Part shown: one piece after another, positions 8,023 to 17,135 of the stretch
How positions within the stretch are numbered: position 1 is the stretch's first letter
How the letters are laid out: each line of letters opens with the position of its first letter
Position numbers and translations under genes: made by a program
The notes under the pieces: model-generated
What the model was told of the DNA's origin: nothing
The model's input: only the letters and a program-made list of their open reading frames with translations
The model's database searches: none
Source: MKRK01 sp001896915
Lineage (GTDB): Bacteria > Bacillota > Clostridia > Oscillospirales > Acutalibacteraceae
Reading direction: 5' to 3'
Length of the DNA: 22,429 bases
NCBI GenBank assembly: GCA_937973935.1
Contig: CALJJF010000059.1
Span: forward strand, 1 to 22,429

Positions 8023-8580
8023 ATGGATGAAAAGCATGTTATCTGGAGTGATATTAATCTTAATTTGGATGATTGGCGCGATGACATTCTGTCAGATCAT
8101 CCGGGAGCCTCAGAAGACGAATTATACTGTATCATGTCTGAAACCAATACGGAATATTTAAATGATGAGCGTTCCAATCTTAACATACAGCTGTCTAAAT
8201 CAATTCTCGTATTTGCCGATCTCGGATTGTGGAACGGCAGAAAAACAGGGTATAAAGTTATTGAAAGCGGCAATATAAAAGATTGCTTTAATTCAACCTG
8301 CGATAATAACGAATGGTATGTTGATGATAAAGGCGATTTGCGCTGTACTGCAATCCATCATGACGGCACAAATCACTATCTTTACCGTGTTGTACGCGAT
8401 AATGTTCTTTACGATGATTTTCAAGATTTACTTGATCTCATTTATGATGGGAAAGCAACAGAAAAGGATGTTATAGCATGTACGGAGCGACTTGGGGATA
8501 AAATCGGGGCTGTTTACGGCTGGACACTTCCCCCGGTAGAAGCAAAACAAGTCTCACGGCAGAAAGAGCATGAGAGGTAA
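8023..8580 (+). CDS. conjugative-element accessory protein (185 aa), unknown function
   Basis: The protein begins MDEKHVIWSDINLNLDDW. An in-frame ATG at 8008 overlaps the upstream stop, but the 8023 start is placed 7 bases after AGGTG and matches the form I recall for relatives (EKHVIWS at the start), so it is preferred. The middle carries NLNIQLSKSILVFADLGLWNGRK and RCTAIHHDGTNHYLYR, patterns I associate with an uncharacterised but widespread family of Clostridial mobile elements. No catalytic motif is evident. It ends SRQKEHER, one of the shared E/A-Arg tails, and the next gene starts five bases after its stop. Confidence 0.7.
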   Translation: MDEKHVIWSDINLNLDDWRDDILSDHPGASEDELYCIMSETNTEYLNDERSNLNIQLSKSILVFADLGLWNGRKTGYKVIESGNIKDCFNSTCDNNEWYVDDKGDLRCTAIHHDGTNHYLYRVVRDNVLYDDFQDLLDLIYDGKATEKDVIACTERLGDKIGAVYGWTLPPVEAKQVSRQKEHER

Positions 8581-8585
8581 CGGGT

Positions 8586-8909
8586 ATGGACAGTGAAAGA
8601 TTATATCGTTATTTGATGAAGAATCATTCAGGTAAGAAAGATGCGACTTTGAGTTCTGAACTCGAAGCTGTTTTTTTATGCAAAGGAACACAAATCCGCA
8701 AGTATATCAATGAATTGAGGACAAGAAAAATACCTGCTTGCAGCAGTAGCTTCGGCTATTATTATTCTGAAAATCCCAATGACATTGATGACACAATCAC
8801 GCATTTAGACAGTCGTATTAAAAAAATCGAGCTGGCTCGCAGTGGTTTACAAAAAGCAAAAGAATTGATTTTATCACGGAAGGAGGATAACAATGGCAAA
8901 GAAGATTGA
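8586..8909 (+). CDS. small winged-helix-like protein with coiled-coil tail
   Basis: This 107-residue protein starts MDSERLYRYLMKN. The first 60 residues follow a short-helix pattern ending in a Tyr-rich strand (SSFGYYYSEN), as in winged-helix DNA-binding proteins, and the remainder (about residues 68-100) looks like a coiled coil. GAGAGG at the end of the upstream gene supplies its ribosome site. It ends in KED rather than the E/A-Arg tail of its neighbours and overlaps the giant downstream gene by 17 bases; the AAGGAGG for that gene lies inside this one. A regulatory role is possible but unproven. Confidence 0.65.
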   Translation: MDSERLYRYLMKNHSGKKDATLSSELEAVFLCKGTQIRKYINELRTRKIPACSSSFGYYYSENPNDIDDTITHLDSRIKKIELARSGLQKAKELILSRKEDNNGKED

Positions 8910-11900
8910 TTTGATAACGGAGCTATATCGCGATACGGCGAAAAATGTCTCGCGCAGTCCGGGTAACTGGATTGCCTTTTTACACACAGCTGCCAACAAC
9001 TACAAATACTCATTTGATGATCAGATACTTATATTGGCTCAACATCCCCGTGCGAATGCCTGCGCGGATATTGAATTTTGGAACACAAAATTCCGGCGCT
9101 GGGTAAATAAAGGTGCAAAAGGGATTGCACTGATTGAAGATAATAAAGGGCATTTAACGCTGAAACATGTATTTGATATTTCAGATACAAACAGCCGCTA
9201 CGGGAATGAAATCAAGCTGTGGCAGATGGAAGAGCGGTTCTCGAATGAAGTAATTGAGGCATTGGAAGCGCATTTTGGCGAGCTGGCTGAGAAAGGCACA
9301 TTAGAAGCGGCAATTCTTTCGGCAGCTGAAAACGCTGCCCAGGATAATATGGCAGATTATCTTTCCGATTTGCTTGATTTTAGGACTGACAGCTTTCTTG
9401 AAGAGCTTGATGACCTTAATGTCGAAGTGTGTTTTAAGACTTGCTTGAAAAACAGTGTTTCATATATGATGCTAACGCGGTGCGGTATTGACACGGACGG
9501 CATTTTCAGCATTGATGATTTTCGGGATATTGTTAATTTCAATACTTTTGATACGATTACCCGCTTTGGAGCCGCTTGTAGCGACATTTCAGAAATGGGT
9601 CTGCGCGAAATTGAATCCACAGTGAAAAATCTGCAAATTGCAGAGAAAAAGAGAAATCGCACATTTGCAATACCAGCCGAAAAAAGATACTCTGTTGATG
9701 AAGAAAAAAATCAAGAAAGGATGACCAGTCACCATGACGATAACTTACAGCGAACAAAGGGGTTACAACCTCCCAAACTTAGCTCTGCCGAAACAGGAAC
9801 CGGTAGCGCTGGGGAAATACGCACAGCTGAGGAGGACTTTTCTGAAAAACCATCGGAAGGGTCTGTACACATCTCTGAAAGCAACCGGGAAGCTGACGGC
9901 TCATCTGGCGGAAGTCGAGCAGTCCGCGAAGGAACGCATGGAGCTTCTGACCGTACAGATGGCGAAAACAGAAGGCGTAACCGAACAAATGAAGGCGACC
10001 GACCAGATGAAATGGGTCGGGATGATGAATTCGATCAGGCACTCAGCGGAGGAAATGGTGTTAGCGGAGCTGATCTACAACTAAATAATACAGTAAAATC
10101 GGGTGGCGCAATGCTACCCGATTTTTTGGACGAAAAATTGATTATGGGGATTGTTTCAAATCAAGGAGACGATCTCAAATTTAACAAATCCCAAATTGAA
10201 CTCTTCTTTTCTATGCATCCTGAGCAAACCGAACGGGCGAATTATCTTAAATCAGCTTATCAGGATTGCTATACCGAAATCCTTATTGACGGTAAACGTG
10301 TCGGGTATAAGCCGGTGGATGACGGACTTCTTATGTGGGAGGGTGCTTACCTTTCGCGCACTGCCGAATCCGTTTTTTCATGGTCATTAATCGCGGAATT
10401 CACCGGAAGCCTTATTGACAAAAAAGAATACAGTAACATGATGGACATCAAAAGGATAAAATCTCAAAACAGTGGGCAGATGTCCCTTTTTGATTTTCAG
10501 AACTCCGATGCCGGCAATACTGTTGCCAGTGAACAAATATCCTTTTTCCGGGGCTTTGAAATATCTCAGCAAGTCTTGGATGAAGCGATATGTCTCGGCG
10601 GTAACGAGCCAAATGGCTTGGCGCGTATCTGTGCCTTTTTTGCAAAAGATTATGAATTACATCAAAATGCTGATTTTCTTAAAAAGGAATATGGTCGTGA
10701 CGGAAAAGGCTTTATCTTTGATAGCCATATGATATCAGTTTGGTATGACGAAAACGGCATTCGTGTTTCTGAAGGCAGAACAGCATTGGGCAGCAATACA
10801 ACCGTTTTGACTTGGGTAAACGCGGCAGTGCGTGTTCGCGAATTACTTGATGCCGGTCGATATGTACCCCAATCAGTGCTTGATCTCGCAGAGCCAAATG
10901 AGCGCAAGGAACTTTCTGAAAAGCTTTGGTATTTGGTTCAGGATTTTTCTGACGAAGCACGGAGTGCCGGTTTCATTCCTACTGTTCAAGAAATCTATAA
11001 CAGCCGAAAAGGGTTCCCCAAAGAATCTGAACGGCTATCCGAACTGATCAAAGACCCGGCAATCGTTGAAAGCCTTATCAATGAATTGACAGACTTTAAT
11101 GTGGCATGTCAGGATAACAAAGACTTGTTGCGCTTTCGATTTCATCGCCCCACTGAATTACTTGAAAAGCTTCATGGATTAAAACGGATTCCGTTAAACT
11201 TTGAAGCCAAAGATGCTTTCTTTTCTCCGGTGAAACAGTTTATCAGTGATGATGAAATTGACAATCTATTTATTGGTGGTGGAAGCGTTCAACACAGCAA
11301 ATTCCGTATCTACTCCTATTTTCTCCAAAATCACACGTCGAAAGAACGGGCAACTTTTCTAAAGCATGAATACGGTGATGGCGGGCATGGACGTTTAGGC
11401 TTTAATGAATGGCATGACAGCAAGGGAATCAGTTACAGTCGCGAAGATAGCTTATTCAGACCATATGATAAAGTCCTATTGAAATGGGAAAAGGTTGAAA
11501 AGCGCATCGGCGAGTTGATCCGGCAAAACCGATATATGACCGAGCAGGAGCTTGCATATATCCCAACCTATGAAAAGGAAGAAGTCGCAAAAGCTGTTTA
11601 TCAGTTTTTCTCCGGTGTTTCGGATAACACCCCATGTCCGTTCCCCCGTAATTTTGACTACTGGGAAGGTGTTAAATATGTAAGCGATCAGCTTTCTGAC
11701 CCTGCCAAAATCGAGGGAATCTATGAAATGATGCTCCCAGTGTGGCAAGAAACCAAACAGGATGAGCGTAATTTTCCATTCCGCAAGCAAGGATTTGAAA
11801 ACTTATGTGCTTTCCGTGACGGAACATTCACCCTTTTTGGCAAGTCGGAAGCATTCTCTCATTCTGTTACACATGAAGAACCAGCCGAAGAAAAACCGAT

Positions 11901-14900
11901 TGATTTTCACGACCTTGCAGTCCAGCTGAATGCGTTTTATAAACAGTATGACCCTTATGATTATAAGGATAACCTTGAGTTGGGAAATACCGAGATCGAC
12001 GCGATTTCAAGCCTTGAAATGCAGCTTCAAAATATCCATCAGCGTTTCGGAATTATAGAGACCTTACAACTCTTTTTGGATGATACTGACCCTGATGAAG
12101 AAATTGCAGTAGACCTTGAACTGTTTATTGAAGAATTGCAGGGCTTGTCCGATGATGATCCGGAGCTGGAAATCACTCAGCCGAAATCTGAACCAATAAT
12201 AACTGAGCAGCTGCCGGAAATAGAGCCTATAAACAGCGAGACAGTATTACCAGCCGAAGAAGAACCTGTCCTTATACCAGCATGGGAGCATAAGAAAAAA
12301 ATCTCGGCAACCCCTGCACTTCTTTATCCTGATGTTGCATCAAATGAGCGTAATAATTACCGTATCACCGATGATGAACTTGGATTTGGCGGTGCCAAAC
12401 AAAAATATAATGCGAATATATCGGCAATTAAATTACTAAAGGAGCTTGAAAGCGAAAGCAGGCTTGCAACAACCGATGAGCAGGAAGTGCTTTCCCGTTA
12501 TGTGGGATGGGGCGGAATTTCTCAGGCATTTGATGACAGAAATAATGCTTGGGCTAATGAGTATGTTACCCTAAAAAGCTTGCTTGACGAGGACGAATAC
12601 ACAGCTGCAAGAGAATCAACCCTGACCGCTTTTTATACATCGCCGGTTGTGATAAAGGCAATGTATAAAGCAGTGGAAAACATGGGCTTCATTAACGGCA
12701 ATATTTTGGAGCCGTCCTGCGGCACGGGCAACTTTTTCGGAATGCTGCCCGAAAGTATGTTAAATTGTAAAATGTATGGTGTAGAGCTTGACTCGATAAC
12801 CGGTCGTATCGCACGGCAGCTTTATCAAAAGAACAGCATTGCAGTGCAGGGTTATGAGAAAACAGATCTCCCGGACAGCTTTTTCGATCTGTCGATTGGA
12901 AATGTCCCTTTCGGTCAATTTAAGGTATCCGACAAAAGGTATGATAGGAACAACTTTTTAATCCATGATTACTTTTTTGCAAAAACACTGGATAAAGTTC
13001 GACCAGGCGGTATTGTTGCGTTTATCACCAGCAAAGGCACGATGGATAAGGAAAATCCGGCAGTCAGAAAATATATTGCCCAGCGAGCCGATCTGCTTGG
13101 CGCAATACGGTTACCCAATAACGCGTTCAAGTCAAACGCAGGAACCGAAGTAACTGCCGACATCATCTTTCTTCAGAAGCGTGACAGAATTGTTGATATA
13201 GAGCCGGACTGGGTTCACCTGGACACCAATGAAAACGGTATCGTCATGAATCGGTATTTCATTGACAATCCGGATATGATCATGGGTGAAATGGTTATGG
13301 AAAGTACGCAGTATGGAATGGACAGCACCTGCAAGCCATATGACGGAGCTGCCCTTTCCTCTATGCTTATCGACGCTACCGCTAATATCCATGCCGAATT
13401 TTTTGACTATGAATCCGACGAACTTGCCGAGGAAGAAGACCTGTCTATTCCTGCCGATCCGTCCGTTAGGAACTTTTCCTTTGTAGTAGCAGACGGCAAA
13501 CTCTATTACAGGGAAAATGCAAGGATGAAACCGGTTGATGTTTCAGTGACCGCTTCAAACCGTATCAGAGGTATGATTGAACTGCGGGATTGTGTGCGGC
13601 AACTCATTGAATATCAAACTGAGGATTATCCTGATTATGAAATTGAAGAAGTCCAGAACAAGCTGAACACATTATATGATACCTTTAACAAGAAATACGG
13701 ATTAATTAATTCCCGTGCAAACAACTCTGCGTTTTCGGACGACAGTTCATACTGTCTGCTATGCTCCCTTGAAATTGTCAATGAAGATGGCGAGCTGATC
13801 CGTAAAGCGGATATGTTCACAAAACGCACCATTAAACCCCATGTCGTCATTATCTCTGTGGATACTGCGAGTGAAGCATTGGCTGTTTCGATAGCGGAAC
13901 GGGCAAAAGTAGATATGGACTTTATGAGCAAGCTGTCCAGCAGGTCGGCAGAGGAAATTGAAAATGAGCTGACGGGCGTTATCTTCCGCATCCCTTCTTC
14001 TAATGATAATGCTTCTCCGCATTTTGTGACCGCAGACGAGTATCTTTCCGGTAATGTCCGTGAAAAGCTCAATGTTGCTAAGCTGGCGGCACAGAATTCG
14101 GAAATCTACAATTCAAATGTGAAGGCGCTTGAAGCCGTACAGCCTGCCGATTTATCTGCCAGTGAAATCAGCGTCCGTCTCGGCGCAACATGGCTTCCCA
14201 CTGAAATTGTACAGGAATTTATGTTCCATTTGCTTGACACACCGCGATACTGTCAGTGGAATATCAAGGTTCATTACTCCGAATTAACGGGTGAATGGAA
14301 CATTGAGGGCAAAAGCTATGATCGTGGAAACATCAAGGCTACCAAGTCATTCGGCACAGACAGGATCAATGCGTACAAAGTTATTGAAGAAACCTTGAAC
14401 CTCCGGGATGTCCGTATTTTTGATTATGTTGAGGATGCAGACGGAAAGAAAACCGCTGTTCTGAACAAAAAAGAAACCGCGATTGCACAGGCAAAACAGG
14501 AACAGATTAAAGCGGAATTTGCCGAATGGATTTGGACCGACCCGTTCCGGCGAGAAAAACTTGTAAGAATGTATAACGACAAGTTTAATTCCATCCGTTC
14601 GCGGGAATACGATGGTCAGCATATCACCTTCAGCGGAATTAATCCCGAAATAACACTCCGCACACATCAAGTCAATGCAATTGCCCGGATTATGTACGGC
14701 GGCAACACCTTGCTTGCACATGTCGTCGGAGCCGGTAAAACCTTTGAAATGGTAGCCGCAGCAATGGAATCCAAACGGCTTGGTCTATGCCATAAATCCC
14801 TGTTTGTTGTTCCGAATCATCTGACGGAACAATGGGCATCCGAGTTCTTACAATTATATCCGAGTGCCAATATCCTTGTGGCTACTAAAAAGGATTTTGA

Positions 14901-17130
14901 AACAAAGAACCGGAAGAAGTTTTGCGGTCGTATTGCTACCGGTGATTATGATGCCGTCATTATCGGTCACACTCAGTTTGAAAGAATTCCGGTGAGCATA
15001 GAGCGCCAACGCGCGATTTTTCAGCAACAGCTTGATGAAATTCTGAACGGTATTGCCGATTTGAAAGCGAACCGTGGAGAAAATTTTGCTGTAAAGCAGC
15101 TTGAAAAAACACGCAAAACCATACAGCTCAAACTGGAAAAGTTGAATGACCAAAGCCGGAAGGATGATGTGGTTACCTTTGAGGAATTGGGTGTTGACCG
15201 GATTTTTGTTGACGAGGCGCATTATTATAAGAACCTGTTTTTATATACAAAGATGCGTAATGTCGGCGGAATTGCACAGACTGAAGCTCAAAAGTCCTCG
15301 GATTTATACGTTAAGTGCCGTTACCTCGATGAAATCACCGGAGGTCGCGGCATTATTTTTGCAACTGGCACACCTATTTCAAACAGTATGGTTGAGATGT
15401 ATACCATGCAGAGATACCTTCAGTATATGGCTTTACAAAGGGCAGGATTGCAGCATTTTGATGCATGGGCTTCCACCTTTGGCGAGACTGTCACGGCAAT
15501 TGAGCTTGCACCTGAAGGCACAGGATACCGTGCAAAAACACGCTTTGCAAAGTTCTATAATCTCCCTGAATTGATGACCATGTTCCGGCAGGTCGCGGAT
15601 ATTCAGACTGCCGATATGCTAAACCTTCCGGTCCCGAAGGCAAACTATCATAATATTGTTATTAAGCCAAGTGAGCTACAGGTAGACATGGTTGCCGACC
15701 TTTCCAAACGGGCTGACCGGGTGCGAAATAAGATGGTGGATGCATGGGAAGATAATATGCTGAAAATCACGAACGACGGGCGCAAACTTGCGCTTGACCA
15801 GCGCCTTATGAATGATTTGCTGCCCGATTCCGACGAAAGTAAAGCGGCTGTCTGTTCGGAAACCGTGTATCAGATTTGGTACTCAACGCGCGAAGAAAGG
15901 CTTACCCAGCTTATATTCTGCGACCTTTCCACGCCCCACGGTGACGGCAAATTTAATGTATATGATGATATTCGCGGCAAACTGACGGAAAAAGGTATTC
16001 CCCATGAGGAAGTCGCATTTATTCATGAAGCCGATAGCGAAAGTAAAAAGAAAGAGCTATTTGCTAAAGTACGCTCCGGTCAGGTCAGGGTTATGTTGGG
16101 TTCAACTCCAAAGATGGGCGCAGGGACAAATGTACAGGATAAGTTGATTGCGAGCCATGATTTGGACTGTCCGTGGCGACCATCCGATCTCGAACAGCGC
16201 GGCGGGCGCATCATCCGTCAGGGCAATCAAAACCCGGAAGTCGGGATTTATCGTTATGTAACCGAGCAAACCTTTGACGCTTATTCATATCAGCTTGTGG
16301 AAAATAAGCAGAAGTTTATCAGCCAGATCATGACTTCAAAATCACCCGTCAGGTGTGCGGAGGACATTGATGAAACCTCTCTTTCATATGCAGAAATCAA
16401 AATGCTGGCAACAGGCAATCCGCACATTAAAGAAAAGATGGACCTCGATATTGCGGTATCAAAGCTGAAGGTATTAAAGCAAAGTCATCTAAGCCAAAAA
16501 TATGATCTGGAAGACAGAATCCTCAAATATTACCCGCAGGAGATTAAGCGACTTGAGGAACGAATTACGGGTTATAAAGAAGATATAGTGCATCTCGAAA
16601 AAAACACTTCAAAGGATAAAGAGGTCTTTTCATCAATGACAATCCGCGATTTTTCCTATATGGAAAAGGCGGATGCCGGCAAAGCAATTATTGAGGAATG
16701 TTGCAAAATGGCAAGCCCGGACGCCGTTGTAATCGGAAAGTATCGGGGTTTTAAAATGGAGCTTTCGTTCGATACATTCAACCGCGTCTATTGCATTTCA
16801 CTAAAAAACAAGTTACATCATTCGGTTACACTCGGTACAGATATTCACGGTAATATCACCCGTCTTGACAACACTCTCGACTCATTCCCTGATAAGCTTC
16901 AAATGTGTGAAGAACAGCTTTGTAATACCCGTAAACAGCTTGATAATGCGGTTGAAGAAGCTGCAAGACCTTTCCCAAAAGAGGAAGAGTTACGGTCAAA
17001 ATCAGCACGGTTGGATGAGCTGAACATTTTTTTAAATATGGATCAGCAGGATCATGAAATCCTTGATGGCGAACCGGATGAGTGCTTTGAAGAAGTACCA
17101 ATAAAAGCTGAAAAAGCGTATGCGAGGTGA
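8893..17130 (+). CDS. giant methylase / SNF2-type helicase fusion protein
   Basis: The start follows AAGGAGGATAACA. Domains in the 2745 residues: an N-terminal domain (about 1-130, NWIAFLHTAANNYKYSFDDQ) like the single-strand-DNA-binding or ArdC-like parts of such ICE proteins; a charged, Gly-rich linker (about 277-400) with tnpV overprinted in another frame; three degenerate repeat modules (435-513, 579-657, 806-881); an acidic linker; an N6-adenine-methylase-like domain with motif I EPSCGTGNF (1273-1281) and NVPF (1337-1340) where active enzymes usually carry N/D-P-P-Y/F; and a superfamily 2 helicase with Walker A GAGKT (1946-1950), DEAH (2107-2110) and motif VI QRGGRIIRQ (2435-2443). A coiled-coil tail ends EKAYAR. 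Such proteins are near-universal in Clostridial ICEs; proposed roles are protecting or processing incoming DNA. With NVPF, methyl transfer is uncertain. Confidence 0.9.
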   Translation: MAKKIDLITELYRDTAKNVSRSPGNWIAFLHTAANNYKYSFDDQILILAQHPRANACADIEFWNTKFRRWVNKGAKGIALIEDNKGHLTLKHVFDISDTNSRYGNEIKLWQMEERFSNEVIEALEAHFGELAEKGTLEAAILSAAENAAQDNMADYLSDLLDFRTDSFLEELDDLNVEVCFKTCLKNSVSYMMLTRCGIDTDGIFSIDDFRDIVNFNTFDTITRFGAACSDISEMGLREIESTVKNLQIAEKKRNRTFAIPAEKRYSVDEEKNQERMTSHHDDNLQRTKGLQPPKLSSAETGTGSAGEIRTAEEDFSEKPSEGSVHISESNREADGSSGGSRAVREGTHGASDRTDGENRRRNRTNEGDRPDEMGRDDEFDQALSGGNGVSGADLQLNNTVKSGGAMLPDFLDEKLIMGIVSNQGDDLKFNKSQIELFFSMHPEQTERANYLKSAYQDCYTEILIDGKRVGYKPVDDGLLMWEGAYLSRTAESVFSWSLIAEFTGSLIDKKEYSNMMDIKRIKSQNSGQMSLFDFQNSDAGNTVASEQISFFRGFEISQQVLDEAICLGGNEPNGLARICAFFAKDYELHQNADFLKKEYGRDGKGFIFDSHMISVWYDENGIRVSEGRTALGSNTTVLTWVNAAVRVRELLDAGRYVPQSVLDLAEPNERKELSEKLWYLVQDFSDEARSAGFIPTVQEIYNSRKGFPKESERLSELIKDPAIVESLINELTDFNVACQDNKDLLRFRFHRPTELLEKLHGLKRIPLNFEAKDAFFSPVKQFISDDEIDNLFIGGGSVQHSKFRIYSYFLQNHTSKERATFLKHEYGDGGHGRLGFNEWHDSKGISYSREDSLFRPYDKVLLKWEKVEKRIGELIRQNRYMTEQELAYIPTYEKEEVAKAVYQFFSGVSDNTPCPFPRNFDYWEGVKYVSDQLSDPAKIEGIYEMMLPVWQETKQDERNFPFRKQGFENLCAFRDGTFTLFGKSEAFSHSVTHEEPAEEKPIDFHDLAVQLNAFYKQYDPYDYKDNLELGNTEIDAISSLEMQLQNIHQRFGIIETLQLFLDDTDPDEEIAVDLELFIEELQGLSDDDPELEITQPKSEPIITEQLPEIEPINSETVLPAEEEPVLIPAWEHKKKISATPALLYPDVASNERNNYRITDDELGFGGAKQKYNANISAIKLLKELESESRLATTDEQEVLSRYVGWGGISQAFDDRNNAWANEYVTLKSLLDEDEYTAARESTLTAFYTSPVVIKAMYKAVENMGFINGNILEPSCGTGNFFGMLPESMLNCKMYGVELDSITGRIARQLYQKNSIAVQGYEKTDLPDSFFDLSIGNVPFGQFKVSDKRYDRNNFLIHDYFFAKTLDKVRPGGIVAFITSKGTMDKENPAVRKYIAQRADLLGAIRLPNNAFKSNAGTEVTADIIFLQKRDRIVDIEPDWVHLDTNENGIVMNRYFIDNPDMIMGEMVMESTQYGMDSTCKPYDGAALSSMLIDATANIHAEFFDYESDELAEEEDLSIPADPSVRNFSFVVADGKLYYRENARMKPVDVSVTASNRIRGMIELRDCVRQLIEYQTEDYPDYEIEEVQNKLNTLYDTFNKKYGLINSRANNSAFSDDSSYCLLCSLEIVNEDGELIRKADMFTKRTIKPHVVIISVDTASEALAVSIAERAKVDMDFMSKLSSRSAEEIENELTGVIFRIPSSNDNASPHFVTADEYLSGNVREKLNVAKLAAQNSEIYNSNVKALEAVQPADLSASEISVRLGATWLPTEIVQEFMFHLLDTPRYCQWNIKVHYSELTGEWNIEGKSYDRGNIKATKSFGTDRINAYKVIEETLNLRDVRIFDYVEDADGKKTAVLNKKETAIAQAKQEQIKAEFAEWIWTDPFRREKLVRMYNDKFNSIRSREYDGQHITFSGINPEITLRTHQVNAIARIMYGGNTLLAHVVGAGKTFEMVAAAMESKRLGLCHKSLFVVPNHLTEQWASEFLQLYPSANILVATKKDFETKNRKKFCGRIATGDYDAVIIGHTQFERIPVSIERQRAIFQQQLDEILNGIADLKANRGENFAVKQLEKTRKTIQLKLEKLNDQSRKDDVVTFEELGVDRIFVDEAHYYKNLFLYTKMRNVGGIAQTEAQKSSDLYVKCRYLDEITGGRGIIFATGTPISNSMVEMYTMQRYLQYMALQRAGLQHFDAWASTFGETVTAIELAPEGTGYRAKTRFAKFYNLPELMTMFRQVADIQTADMLNLPVPKANYHNIVIKPSELQVDMVADLSKRADRVRNKMVDAWEDNMLKITNDGRKLALDQRLMNDLLPDSDESKAAVCSETVYQIWYSTREERLTQLIFCDLSTPHGDGKFNVYDDIRGKLTEKGIPHEEVAFIHEADSESKKKELFAKVRSGQVRVMLGSTPKMGAGTNVQDKLIASHDLDCPWRPSDLEQRGGRIIRQGNQNPEVGIYRYVTEQTFDAYSYQLVENKQKFISQIMTSKSPVRCAEDIDETSLSYAEIKMLATGNPHIKEKMDLDIAVSKLKVLKQSHLSQKYDLEDRILKYYPQEIKRLEERITGYKEDIVHLEKNTSKDKEVFSSMTIRDFSYMEKADAGKAIIEECCKMASPDAVVIGKYRGFKMELSFDTFNRVYCISLKNKLHHSVTLGTDIHGNITRLDNTLDSFPDKLQMCEEQLCNTRKQLDNAVEEAARPFPKEEELRSKSARLDELNIFLNMDQQDHEILDGEPDECFEEVPIKAEKAYAR
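9734..10084 (+). CDS. tnpV: TnpV-like protein, overprinted inside the helicase gene
   Basis: In a different frame from the giant gene around it lies a complete 116-residue protein with the form I recognise for TnpV, first named in Tn4451-type elements: MTITYSEQRGYNLPNL, then LGKYAQLRRTFLKNHR, GKLTAHLAEVEQSAKERMELL and a closing KWVGMMNSIRHSAEEMVLAELIYN. The length fits the family. AAAGG lies 13 bases before the ATG, a rather long spacing. Hand counts of codon-position GC give about 53, 36 and 66% for positions 1, 2 and 3 in this frame, a normal coding pattern, but 66, 53 and 36% in the helicase frame. Leucine is mostly CTG, unlike the neighbours. Segment GC is about 52% against about 33-40% in flanking lines. 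TnpV's function is unknown; no transposase is present. Confidence 0.75.
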   Translation: MTITYSEQRGYNLPNLALPKQEPVALGKYAQLRRTFLKNHRKGLYTSLKATGKLTAHLAEVEQSAKERMELLTVQMAKTEGVTEQMKATDQMKWVGMMNSIRHSAEEMVLAELIYN

Positions 17131-17135
17131 TGAAA

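Noticed and set aside
9734..10084. A transposon or insertion sequence suggested by the name TnpV
   Set aside because: There is no transposase, no terminal inverted repeat and no target duplication around it; TnpV alone does not mark a mobile unit.
13635..14072. 145-residue reverse-strand frame opposite the methylase/helicase gene
   Set aside because: It mirrors codon bias of the sense gene; no ribosome site, no recognisable product.
15146..15574. 142-residue forward frame inside the helicase domain, considered as a second overprinted gene
   Set aside because: No recognisable family and no obvious ribosome site; it overlies the strongly conserved helicase core, so the open frame is best explained as a shadow.
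17127..17135. GTG and ATG starts overlapping the giant gene's stop
   Set aside because: The GAGGTG ribosome site would be too close or overlapping; the ATG at 17136 has proper spacing and the expected MGYQES start.
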